NCBI RefSeq assembly: GCF_938028185.1
Contig: NZ_CALJAH010000153.1
Coordinates: 1-10,481, forward strand
Reading direction: 5' to 3'
Origin: an uncultured Cardiobacterium sp.
GTDB taxonomy: Bacteria; Pseudomonadota; Gammaproteobacteria; Cardiobacteriales; Cardiobacteriaceae
DNA: 10,481 nt
Shown here piece after piece: positions 1-6,075 of the stretch. How positions within the stretch are numbered: the stretch's first letter is position 1; each line of letters begins with the position of its first letter. A program made the translations under genes and the position numbers. Under the pieces are notes generated by a model. That model searched no databases. It was not told where the DNA came from and worked only from the letters and a program-made list of their open reading frames with translations.

Positions 1-15
1 GCTAACCGCCCCTAC
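1..15 (-). repeat. Edge copy of the CGTAG-type palindromic repeat, overlapping the rnr stop codon
   Basis: Read on the minus strand, the last bases of rnr run CCGTAGGGGCGGTTAGC and then leave the window. This matches the start of the repeat at 5794 (CGTAGGGCGGTTAGGC) except for one extra G and the final bases. The TAG inside the repeat is the rnr stop codon (12-14). Only the left arm is visible, so it is a partial copy by position. It is probably the same family as the three copies at 5794-6020. Confidence 0.6.
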
Positions 16-2462
16 GGTTTGCGCTTTTGTGTTTTGGTTGCAGTAGTTTTTTTCGCTTTTGTCGATTTGGCTTTAGCCGTTTTGACGGGTTTCGCCGTTT
101 TCTCTGCTTTTTTCGCCGCCTGTTCCCGTTTTTCTGCCTTGGTCGGCGGGGTGGCCGTTTTTTTCACCGTGGTTTTGCTTGTTTTTTTATCTGTCGCTTT
201 TTCTGCCTTGGCGACAATCGCTTTTGCCACTTTTTTCGCTGTCTTTTTGCTTTTGCCGCTTTCGTGCAGTGCCTTGCCTTTATGCGACAGCAATTCAAAA
301 TCGATTTTGCGGTCGTCAATATCGACTTTCGCTACCTGGATTTCTACCGCATCCATCAGCGCGAAGCGGTAGCCGCTGCGTTCGCCGTTCAGGGTAAAGG
401 TTTCGGCGTTGTAGTGGTAATAATCATTGGTCAGCGCCGAGACGTGTACCAGCCCGTCAATGTAAATATCGTCCAGCGTAATGAACAGACCAAAATTAGT
501 AATGTTGGCAATGCGCCCCGTGAAGGTTTCGCCAATGCGGTGGCTCATAAATTCGCATTTAAGGAAATCCATCGCGTCGCGTGTCGCTTCATCGGCGCGG
601 CGTTCGGTCATCGAGCAATGCTTGCCTTTCTCTACCATGCTTTCCGCGCTATAGCGGTAATTGTCGCGGCTGCCGCCGTGTAATTGGTGACGGATGGCGC
701 GATGCACCAACAAATCGGGATAGCGGCGGATAGGCGAGGTAAAATGCGCATAGTGCTCAAGGGCGAGGCCAAAATGCCCCCGGTTTTCCGGGATGTAGAT
801 TGCCTGACTCATGCTGCGCAAGACCATGATTTCTATCTGCGCGAAATCGGGGCGGTCGCTGCATTGCGCCAGCAAGGCGGAAAATTGTTCCGGCGTGGCA
901 TTATCCAGCGAACCCTGCCATTTAATGCCGCGCTTGCCGAGAAAATCTATCAGTTTGCCAAGTCGTTCGGCGCTGGGATGGTCATGCACGCGGTAAAGCG
1001 CCGGCAATTTGTGGCGACCAATGTATTTGGCGGCGCAGATATTGGCAACAATCATGCATTCTTCAATCAGACGGTGCGATTCGAGGCGGTCGCGTGCCTT
1101 GATGGTTTCAATCTTGCCTTCGCTGTCGTAAATAAATTCCGGCTCGCTGGCATGGAAATCAATGACGCTGCGCGACAAGCGTGCCGCCCGCAAAATATTG
1201 TAAACATTTTTCAGGTTATCCAGCGGGCGTTTTAAGGCGGCAAAAGATTCGCGCAACAGGGTATTATCGAGGAATAGTATTTCTTCGACCGTTTCGTAAA
1301 TCAGGCGCGCGTGAGAATGAATGACGGCATCGTGAAAGGCGCTGCGCTTGATGCTGCCATCCGCCGCCAAAGTCATTTCGCAAACCATCGCCAGACGGTC
1401 AACATCGGGATTGAGCGAGCATAAACCGTTCGATAATTTTTCCGGCAACATCGGAATGACGCGGTCGGGAAAATAGACCGAAGTGCCGCGATTGTAAGCC
1501 TCAATATCGAGCGGGCTGTCCGGCTGCACATAATGGGCGACATCGGCAATGGCGACATAAAGGCGGTAATTCTCGCCGCGCTTTTCCGCATAAACGGCAT
1601 CATCGAAATCGCGTGCGCTAATGCCGTCAATAGTGACAAAAGGCAAATGGCGTAAATCCAGGCGCCCTTCGTAATCGCTGTCGCGCAGCGCATCGGGAAT
1701 CGTCTCGCATTGCGCCCGCACCGCTTCGGGAAATTCCGCCGGAATATTGTGGTTTTCAATGGCAATATCGACTTCCATTCCCGCCGCCATCGCCTCGCCC
1801 AATACCGCGACCACCTTGCCAATTGGCTGCTGGTAGCGCGACGGATAGGCGGTAATTTCGCCAATAACCACCTGCCCCGCCTTGCCGCCGCCGAGTGCGC
1901 CCGCCGGAATAATCAGGCGGTGGGTCAGGCGGCGGTTATCGGGAATGAGCGACCACACGCCCTGCTGCACCGTCAATTTGCCGACAATGCGCTTTTGCGC
2001 CCGCTCTAGAATTTCCACCGGCGCATAATCTTTGCGCCCGCGTTCATCGACATCCTTGACGCGGGCAAGGATTTTGTCGCCGTGCATCAATTCCGCCATA
2101 TATTTGGGCGGAATAAAACCGTCCGCTTCGCCATTCTCCGGGCTAAAGAAACCATAGCCTTCCTGATGGGCGACGACGAATCCGGCCTCCAAATCCATTT
2201 TGCGGGCGACGCCAAACCGTCCCTGACGGTTGCACATGAGTTGCCCCGCGCTCAGCATTGCCTTTAGGCGGAATTGCAGCTTTTCGCCTTCGGCCTTGTC
2301 CATGCCAAAGGCACGGGCAATTTGCGCGAAAGTCAGTAATTTGCCCTGCGCTTCCAGCCAGTTCAAAATAAATTCGCGGCTGGGCAGGGGATTGTCGCCA
2401 TATTTTTGTTGTTCGCGCGCGTAAAAAGGATCAAGGGCGCGCCATTGTTTGGCATCAGACAT
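12..2462 (-). CDS. rnr: Ribonuclease R (3'-5' exoribonuclease, RNase II family)
   Basis: A processive, Mg-dependent 3'-5' exoribonuclease that degrades structured RNA in the cytoplasm and takes part in rRNA quality control and tmRNA-linked mRNA decay. The 816-residue product is about the usual length (E. coli RNase R is 813). Visible in order: an N-terminal winged-helix-like segment (about 25-85), OB/cold-shock region (about 90-240), the RNB catalytic domain (about 260-595), an S1 domain (about 645-725) and a lysine/alanine-rich basic tail (about 730-816). The metal-binding acidic cluster is intact: D279, D285, D287 and D288 in the DGISARDFDD motif. The motif HFTSPIRRYPDLLVHR (573-588) is also present. 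The ATG at 2460-2462 is chosen because AAGGAG lies a few bases upstream. The DedA-family gene ends 28 bp upstream on the same strand, so co-transcription is likely. The TAG stop lies inside a dispersed repeat. Confidence 0.97.
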   Translation of the reverse strand: MSDAKQWRALDPFYAREQQKYGDNPLPSREFILNWLEAQGKLLTFAQIARAFGMDKAEGEKLQFRLKAMLSAGQLMCNRQGRFGVARKMDLEAGFVVAHQEGYGFFSPENGEADGFIPPKYMAELMHGDKILARVKDVDERGRKDYAPVEILERAQKRIVGKLTVQQGVWSLIPDNRRLTHRLIIPAGALGGGKAGQVVIGEITAYPSRYQQPIGKVVAVLGEAMAAGMEVDIAIENHNIPAEFPEAVRAQCETIPDALRDSDYEGRLDLRHLPFVTIDGISARDFDDAVYAEKRGENYRLYVAIADVAHYVQPDSPLDIEAYNRGTSVYFPDRVIPMLPEKLSNGLCSLNPDVDRLAMVCEMTLAADGSIKRSAFHDAVIHSHARLIYETVEEILFLDNTLLRESFAALKRPLDNLKNVYNILRAARLSRSVIDFHASEPEFIYDSEGKIETIKARDRLESHRLIEECMIVANICAAKYIGRHKLPALYRVHDHPSAERLGKLIDFLGKRGIKWQGSLDNATPEQFSALLAQCSDRPDFAQIEIMVLRSMSQAIYIPENRGHFGLALEHYAHFTSPIRRYPDLLVHRAIRHQLHGGSRDNYRYSAESMVEKGKHCSMTERRADEATRDAMDFLKCEFMSHRIGETFTGRIANITNFGLFITLDDIYIDGLVHVSALTNDYYHYNAETFTLNGERSGYRFALMDAVEIQVAKVDIDDRKIDFELLSHKGKALHESGKSKKTAKKVAKAIVAKAEKATDKKTSKTTVKKTATPPTKAEKREQAAKKAEKTAKPVKTAKAKSTKAKKTTATKTQKRKP

Positions 2463-2484
2463 AAATAAACTCCTTCAATAAAGT

Positions 2485-2506
2485 GGCGCGTCAATGGCGA
2501 CGCGCC
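2485..2506 (-). promoter_or_regulatory. Perfect 8-bp hairpin at the dedA-family/rnr junction
   Basis: GGCGCGTC (2485-2492) and GACGCGCC (2499-2506) form a perfect 8-bp stem with a six-base loop. The stem covers the stop codon of the upstream gene and lies about 12 bases before the rnr ribosome-binding site. On the minus strand it is followed by ACTTTATT, not a real T tract, so it is not a convincing intrinsic terminator. It may act as an mRNA processing or stability element between the two genes. The role is inferred. Confidence 0.45.
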
Positions 2507-3201
2507 CGGATAATTTCAATTATGGCGGGAAGGATGGAAATGACAATAATGGCGAGCAGAATCAGCGTCAGGTTCTCTTTAACAACTGGCTGCTGGCCAA
2601 ACCAGAATCCCGCATAAGAAAACAGCGCCACCCAGGCGATACCGCCGATGACGTTAAAACGGAAAAAGCGGCCATAGCGCATATGCCCCATGCCCGCGAC
2701 AAAGGGAGCGAAAGTGCGGACGATGGGAACAAAGCGGGCGAGGATAATCGTCTTGCCGCCATGTTTGGCATAAAACGCTTCAGTACGCTGCAAATAGCTG
2801 CGGCGGAAAATGCGCGAATCGGGATTGGCAAAGAGCCGCTCGCCGAAGTATTTGCCCATCGCAAAATTGACCGCATCGCCAAGAATGGCGGAGAGCATCA
2901 GCGCCAAAGCCATTACATGAATATTCATACTGCCCAATGCGGCAATGCTGCCTGCGGCAAAAAGCAAAGAATCACCGGGCAAAACAGGTGTTACCACCAG
3001 CCCCGTTTCGCAAAAGACGATGACAAAGAGAATGGCATAAATCCAGCCGCCGTATTGCGCGCTGAGCTCGGTCAAATGGCGGTCAATATGGAGGATAAAA
3101 TTCACCGCACCATGCAAGACACCGCTCATAAACAGGGCGGCGAGGATGGCAACAAAAACAAGGGCGGCGATAGTGAGCCAGAGGCGGCTTTTTGGGGTCA
3201 T
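2491..3201 (-). CDS. DedA-family (SNARE-associated/VTT domain) inner-membrane protein
   Basis: A polytopic inner-membrane protein of the DedA superfamily. Members act in lipid-carrier or phospholipid translocation and in membrane-potential, envelope and drug-resistance phenotypes; the substrate of this one cannot be told from sequence. The 236-residue product has an N-terminal membrane segment (about 8-29), the FCETGLVVTPVLPGDSLLFAAG region (63-84; E65 and PGD at 75-77), further hydrophobic stretches (95-115, 182-202, 210-230) and the hallmark RFVPIVRTFAPFVAGM (156-171; R156 and R162 are the arginines usually conserved). The ATG at 3199-3201 is preferred over an in-frame ATG 59 codons upstream: GGAG sits seven bases before it, the upstream extension is not family-like, and family members are about 200-240 residues. 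The gene is followed after 28 bp by rnr. Its SD can pair with the CTCC just before the start codon. Confidence 0.93.
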   Translation of the reverse strand: MTPKSRLWLTIAALVFVAILAALFMSGVLHGAVNFILHIDRHLTELSAQYGGWIYAILFVIVFCETGLVVTPVLPGDSLLFAAGSIAALGSMNIHVMALALMLSAILGDAVNFAMGKYFGERLFANPDSRIFRRSYLQRTEAFYAKHGGKTIILARFVPIVRTFAPFVAGMGHMRYGRFFRFNVIGGIAWVALFSYAGFWFGQQPVVKENLTLILLAIIVISILPAIIEIIRARRH

Positions 3202-3516
3202 GGAGTTGCTCCGGTTATTAAAGGGTTGTTGATAAAATATCCGCAGACGAAACGGGTTGCGCTCATGGAGAAATAACTGGAATTGCCCATACCGGTAATG
3301 ACAAATACAAAAAATGACGTATGCCCTTGATGGATGAATATTCCGAAGTTCACCATTATCCGTAATGGATGAAGCCATACAGGGTTTGTGGCGCGATGAG
3401 CGTGTACATCATAAAAGAAAAAGCTCCTGTTGCGGTGCTTTTGTGCAGGCGTTGTGTGGTACCCCGTGTCGCGCTATATAATTTGCGCCGATTTTTTCAA
3501 CCTGCAAGGAACCTCC
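3202..3516. other. Intergenic region between divergent genes (dedA-family and SH3b-like gene 1)
   Basis: This 315-bp stretch separates divergently transcribed genes. It holds the dedA-family ribosome-binding site (GGAG, 3209-3212), a small hairpin CCATTA-tccg-TAATGG (3353-3368), an 8-bp palindrome TACCGGTA (around 3291-3298), and the promoter and ribosome-binding site of the plus-strand gene. No convincing dedA promoter could be chosen by eye. A 38-codon plus-strand ORF starting at 3365 has no ribosome-binding site and no recognisable product, and is not called. Confidence 0.7.
3452..3482 (+). promoter_or_regulatory. Likely sigma-70 promoter of the first SH3b-like gene
   Basis: A perfect -10 hexamer TATAAT lies at 3477-3482. 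A -35-like TTGTGT at 3452-3457 gives a 19-base spacer, longer than ideal; a weaker GTGTGG at 3454-3459 gives 17. Transcription would begin near 3489, leaving a leader of about 28 bases with AAGGA (3506-3510) six bases before the ATG at 3517. This placement also argues against the longer in-frame start upstream of the promoter. Confidence 0.6.
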
Positions 3517-4614
3517 ATGAACCGCAACATCCCCGCCATCCTCGTCGCCCTCGCTGCGGGCAGCGCTCACGCCGCCGCGACGTCCTTCGCCGACAGCGTT
3601 CCCGAAAAGGCCGACGGCGTGCCACTCGCCTACATCGGCAAGGACACCACCGCCGCCACCGCCTTGACGCTAACCTTCAAGCCCGATGGCGGCCACGACA
3701 TCGGTGCCATTCCCCAAGGCGGCAAAGTGCAAGTGCTGCTCGCCGATGACAAAGGCAACCATCTGGTCGCCAGCGCATACGGCATTGTCGGCTGGGCGCA
3801 GGCGCGCAAGAGCAAGGACGCGGGCGACGAGAGCTTCCCCGCGCTGGAAACCGTCAGCGACAAGGACGCTTACGCCACCGTCCATTACAACCCGCAACTG
3901 GCGGAAAAACGCGACGAGCGCTACTACTACAATAACGACAGCGACGACAATCCCGCCGTCGCCGGAACACCCAAACCGAAAAAAACTGACGAAGACGACT
4001 ACACCGAGACCCGTCACCGCCTGCTTGAGACCGCGCTCAAGCCCGACGGCGCGCGCTACAACGTTGATTGCAGCCCCGGCGTTGAAGGCGGGCCGTACTG
4101 CGTCCTCATCCCGGTGGCGAAAGCCCTGCCGAAAAGCGAAGACGGCATCGGTTTCCCCGAAAACCTGACCCTGCCCGGCAACGGCTACATCTATAGCGAT
4201 GCAGACGACGGCAACCGCTACTTCCGCGCCCGCGAAAAATGGCGCATCAAGGACAACGACCGCGAAAACATCGAACAGCCCTACTACTACCTCGGTGCGG
4301 ACACCACCTACCAGGGGCGCTGGAGCTACGACGACAGCGGTGAAAAAGAGCCGGAAAACCGTGCCGAACCGCTGAAGCTCACCGACCGCATCGGCGGCGA
4401 TAAAACCGTCGCTGAAATCGCGCCCGGCAGCAAAATTACCCTCGTCCTCGCCCAGCAGCGTTTCGTTGAACGCGAAGGCGAAGAACTCGACTACGAAGAC
4501 CGCATCCCCGCCTGGATTCTGGTAAAAACCGCCGACGGCACAACCGGCTGGTTCAACATCGGCGCAGGCGACGGCTTCCCCAATATCGAAGGACTGCACG
4601 GCTTCGCCGGCTAA
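3517..4614 (+). CDS. Secreted acidic SH3b-like protein, paralogue 1 (function unknown)
   Basis: No characterised family recognised. The 365-residue product begins with a clear Sec signal peptide (MNRNIPAILVALAAGSAHA, cleavage about A19/A20), so it should be periplasmic or secreted. Two stretches look like bacterial SH3 domains: about 36-96 (PLAYIGKDT, then VQVLLADDKGNHL, ending YGIVGWA) and about 288-347 (DRIGGDKTVAEIAPGSKITLVL, ending DGTTGWFNI). SH3b domains often bind cell-wall peptides, but no catalytic domain is present. The middle holds an aspartate/tyrosine-rich segment (130-165), a cysteine pair (C185, C195) and the block LPGNGYIYSDADDGNRYF (219-236). The start is set by AAGGA six bases upstream and the promoter at 3477-3482. 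The gene next downstream is a paralogue over its whole length. Codons strongly prefer C at third positions, unlike rnr. Confidence 0.88.
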   Translation: MNRNIPAILVALAAGSAHAAATSFADSVPEKADGVPLAYIGKDTTAATALTLTFKPDGGHDIGAIPQGGKVQVLLADDKGNHLVASAYGIVGWAQARKSKDAGDESFPALETVSDKDAYATVHYNPQLAEKRDERYYYNNDSDDNPAVAGTPKPKKTDEDDYTETRHRLLETALKPDGARYNVDCSPGVEGGPYCVLIPVAKALPKSEDGIGFPENLTLPGNGYIYSDADDGNRYFRAREKWRIKDNDRENIEQPYYYLGADTTYQGRWSYDDSGEKEPENRAEPLKLTDRIGGDKTVAEIAPGSKITLVLAQQRFVEREGEELDYEDRIPAWILVKTADGTTGWFNIGAGDGFPNIEGLHGFAG

Positions 4615-4627
4615 GCCGCCGTACACC

Positions 4628-4655
4628 GCCCGGATGGCGCGCTGGCCGTCCGGGC
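4628..4655 (+). promoter_or_regulatory. 11-bp hairpin between the two paralogues
   Basis: GCCCGGATGGC (4628-4638) pairs with GCCGTCCGGGC (4645-4655) over 11 positions, one a G-U wobble, with a six-base loop. It begins 14 bases after the stop of paralogue 1. No T tract follows (ATTCGCAC), so it is not a standard intrinsic terminator. It could protect the upstream mRNA end or partly uncouple expression of the two genes. That role is inferred. Confidence 0.5.
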
Positions 4656-4696
4656 ATTCGCACAACCCCCTCCGCTTCCCCAAAATAAAGAAAACC

Positions 4697-5782
4697 ATGA
4701 ACCGCAACACCCTCGCCCTCCTCCTCGCTGTCGCCACAGGTAGCGCCCACGCCGCCGCCGATGCCTTCACCGACAGCATCCCCGCCAAGGCAGAAGGCAT
4801 CCCGCTCGCCTACATCGGCAAAGATACCCGCGCCGCCACCGCCCTGACGCTCACCGCCAAACCGGACGGCGGCGATGCCATCGGCTACCTGCCCCAGGAC
4901 AGCAGCGTCCATGTGCTGCTCGCCGACGACCACGGCAACCATCTGGTGCGCACCGACTACGGCATCACCGGCTGGGCGCAAAAAGGCGAAAAACTTGAGG
5001 CGGGCAGCGAGGCCTTCCCGGCGCTGGAGACACTCACAGAAACCTTCAACGGCGACACCCTCGCCACCATCCACTACAACCCGCAGCTTGGCAAAAAACA
5101 GGACAGCTACTACCACTACGACGCCAATAACAAGGCCGTCGCCGGCAAAGCCCCGGCAGATGCGGGCGACGGCGCCTTCGACTACCACTTCCTGCTCGAA
5201 ACCGCGCTCAAACCGGGCGGCACCGTATGGAACCTTGCCTGGGCCGACCTCGCCGTGAACGATCTCGGCTATATCAGCCTCAGCCCGAAAAACGATGGCC
5301 TGCCCGTCGCCGATGACGAACGGGCATTACCCGCCGACATCACCCTCCCCGGCAACGGCTACATCTACAGCGACAGCGACGACGCCAGCAGCCGCTACTT
5401 CCCGGTGTGCGAAAAATGGCGCATCAATGACAAAGAGCCGGTGGCCATCGACCAGCCCTTCTACTACCTCGGCCTCGACAGCACCTATCACAGCCAGTGG
5501 CATGAAGACGGCGACAAGCCCGCCGAAAACCGCGCCGTCCCCGCCAAACTGCTCGACCGCATCGACGGCAGCACCGTTGTCGCAGAAATCGCACCGGAGG
5601 GCAAAATCACCCTGATACTCGGCAAACAGGAATTCTGCGGCTACGACAACGCCCCGGCGGACTGCGACGACAGCGCCTGGCTGCTCATCAAAACCGCCGA
5701 CGGCAAAAGCGGCTGGCTCAAAGTGGATTACCGCCAGAACGACGCGCCGAACCTGGAAGGCATCCACGGCTTTGCCGGGTAA
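4697..5782 (+). CDS. Secreted acidic SH3b-like protein, paralogue 2 (function unknown)
   Basis: A full-length paralogue of the preceding gene: 361 residues, the same signal peptide plan (MNRNTLALLLAVATGSAHA, cleavage about A19/A20), the same first SH3b-like domain (about 36-96: PLAYIGKDT to YGITGWAQ), the same LPGNGYIYSDSDD block (217-229), the same QPFYYLGLDSTY motif (253-264), a second SH3b-like domain (about 287-343, ending DGKSGWLKV) and the same ending NLEGIHGFAG. It lacks the C185/C195 pair of paralogue 1 but has C238, C314 and C323. The middle (about 145-210) is the most diverged part. The ATG at 4697 is chosen because it matches the start and signal peptide of paralogue 1; the ribosome-binding site is poor (AAAGAAAA). 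It lies 82 bp after paralogue 1 and was probably co-transcribed with it, ending at the terminator at 5865-5887. Function unknown; an envelope role is a guess from the export signal. Confidence 0.88.
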   Translation: MNRNTLALLLAVATGSAHAAADAFTDSIPAKAEGIPLAYIGKDTRAATALTLTAKPDGGDAIGYLPQDSSVHVLLADDHGNHLVRTDYGITGWAQKGEKLEAGSEAFPALETLTETFNGDTLATIHYNPQLGKKQDSYYHYDANNKAVAGKAPADAGDGAFDYHFLLETALKPGGTVWNLAWADLAVNDLGYISLSPKNDGLPVADDERALPADITLPGNGYIYSDSDDASSRYFPVCEKWRINDKEPVAIDQPFYYLGLDSTYHSQWHEDGDKPAENRAVPAKLLDRIDGSTVVAEIAPEGKITLILGKQEFCGYDNAPADCDDSAWLLIKTADGKSGWLKVDYRQNDAPNLEGIHGFAG

Positions 5783-5793
5783 ACCGATAACCC

Positions 5794-5824
5794 GTAGGGC
5801 GGTTAGGCGAAGCCGTAACCGCCC
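5794..5824 (+). repeat. Palindromic CGTAG repeat, copy R1
   Basis: It starts with CGTAG and forms a hairpin: GGGCGGTTA (5797-5805) with TAACCGCCC (5816-5824), and inside it GGC-gaa-GCC (5806-5814) plus one bulged G. It begins 12 bases after the stop of paralogue 2. The copy at 5986-6020 is the same element in the opposite orientation. The structure resembles REP-type intergenic palindromes; CGTAGGG-containing palindromes of this sort are familiar from many proteobacterial genomes. Confidence 0.8.
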
Positions 5825-5864
5825 GCATCCATCCGGCCAGATGATGCCGCATCGCATAAAACAG

Positions 5865-5887
5865 CAGCGCCTCCGGGCGCTGTTTTT
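5865..5887 (+). terminator. Rho-independent terminator of the SH3b-like gene pair
   Basis: A perfect 7-bp GC-rich stem CAGCGCC (5865-5871) / GGCGCTG (5876-5882) with loop TCCG is followed directly by TTTTT (5883-5887). It lies 82 bases after the stop of paralogue 2, in the right orientation to end that transcript. Confidence 0.88.
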
Positions 5888-5895
5888 ACATTCAT

Positions 5896-5973
5896 CGTAG
5901 AGCGTGTGGCGGCGCAGCCGACACGCACGCGGGAAAACCGGCGACGCGTGCGTGCCTGTGGCCACACCCTACG
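5896..5973. repeat. Compound palindromic repeat, copy R2 (78 bp)
   Basis: The element is bounded by CGTAG (5896-5900) and CTACG (5969-5973). Its left arm forms GCGTGT (5902-5907) / ACACGC (5921-5926) around GGC (5908-5910) / GCC (5917-5919) with one unpaired G, which is the architecture of R1 with different stem bases. Alternatively, CACGCACGCG (5922-5931) pairs perfectly with CGCGTGCGTG (5945-5954), and the outer GTGTGGC (5904-5910) can pair with GCCACAC (5961-5967). It sits between the two terminators and contains no plausible gene. Confidence 0.7.
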
Positions 5974-5985
5974 GGTTGCCGAAAC

Positions 5986-6020
5986 GGGCGGTTACGGACT
6001 TCGTCCTAACCGCCGCTACG
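5986..6020 (-). repeat. Palindromic CGTAG repeat, copy R3 (inverted)
   Basis: On the minus strand this reads CGTAGCGGCGGTTAGGAC-GAA-GTCCGTAACCGCCCG. That is R1 with one extra base near the start and one extra base on each side of the inner stem (GGAC/GTCC against GGC/GCC). The paired insertion keeps the hairpin intact. Outer arms GGCGGTTA (5987-5994) and TAACCGCC (6007-6014) match perfectly. R1 and R3 face each other, so 5794-6020 is also bounded by 13-14-bp inverted ends. Confidence 0.8.
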
Positions 6021-6028
6021 CACTGCTG

Positions 6029-6058
6029 AAAAGAAACCCCGCCACGGCGGGGTTTTTT
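6029..6058. terminator. Bidirectional intrinsic terminator, mainly for the siderophore-receptor transcript
   Basis: AAACCCCGC (6034-6042) pairs with GCGGGGTTT (6047-6055) around a CACG loop. On the plus strand six Ts follow (6053-6058). On the minus strand the stem is followed by TTTCTTTT (6036 down to 6029). It lies 17 bases after the end of the minus-strand receptor gene, so its main job is probably to end that transcript. It also gives a second stop to plus-strand transcription. Confidence 0.85.
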
Positions 6059-6075
6059 ATGCGCAGGCGGCGGCT

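Noticed and set aside
2711..2722. AAAGTGCGGACG resembling a Pasteurellaceae DNA-uptake word
   Set aside because: It has one mismatch to the 9-base core and lies inside the dedA-family coding sequence. A single near-match is expected by chance.
3365..3482. Small plus-strand ORF of 38 codons (MDEAIQGLWRDERV...) before the first SH3b-like gene
   Set aside because: No ribosome-binding site, overlaps the likely promoter, and its stop lies in the -10 region. No similarity recognised.
3430..3516. 29-codon N-terminal extension of SH3b-like paralogue 1
   Set aside because: It would start upstream of the promoter and would hide the signal peptide. The ATG at 3517 has AAGGA at good spacing and matches the paralogue.
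3670..4800. Long minus-strand open frame (376 codons) opposite the SH3b-like genes
   Set aside because: It spans the end of one gene, the gap and the start of the next, has valine/alanine/phenylalanine-rich shadow composition, no ribosome-binding site and no known motif. It follows from the C-ending codon bias on the other strand.
5794..6020. CRISPR array or insertion sequence in the repeat-rich intergenic region
   Set aside because: The repeats are palindromic, unevenly spaced and in opposite orientations, with no spacers and no transposase. No target duplication was seen at the ends of the 227-bp segment.
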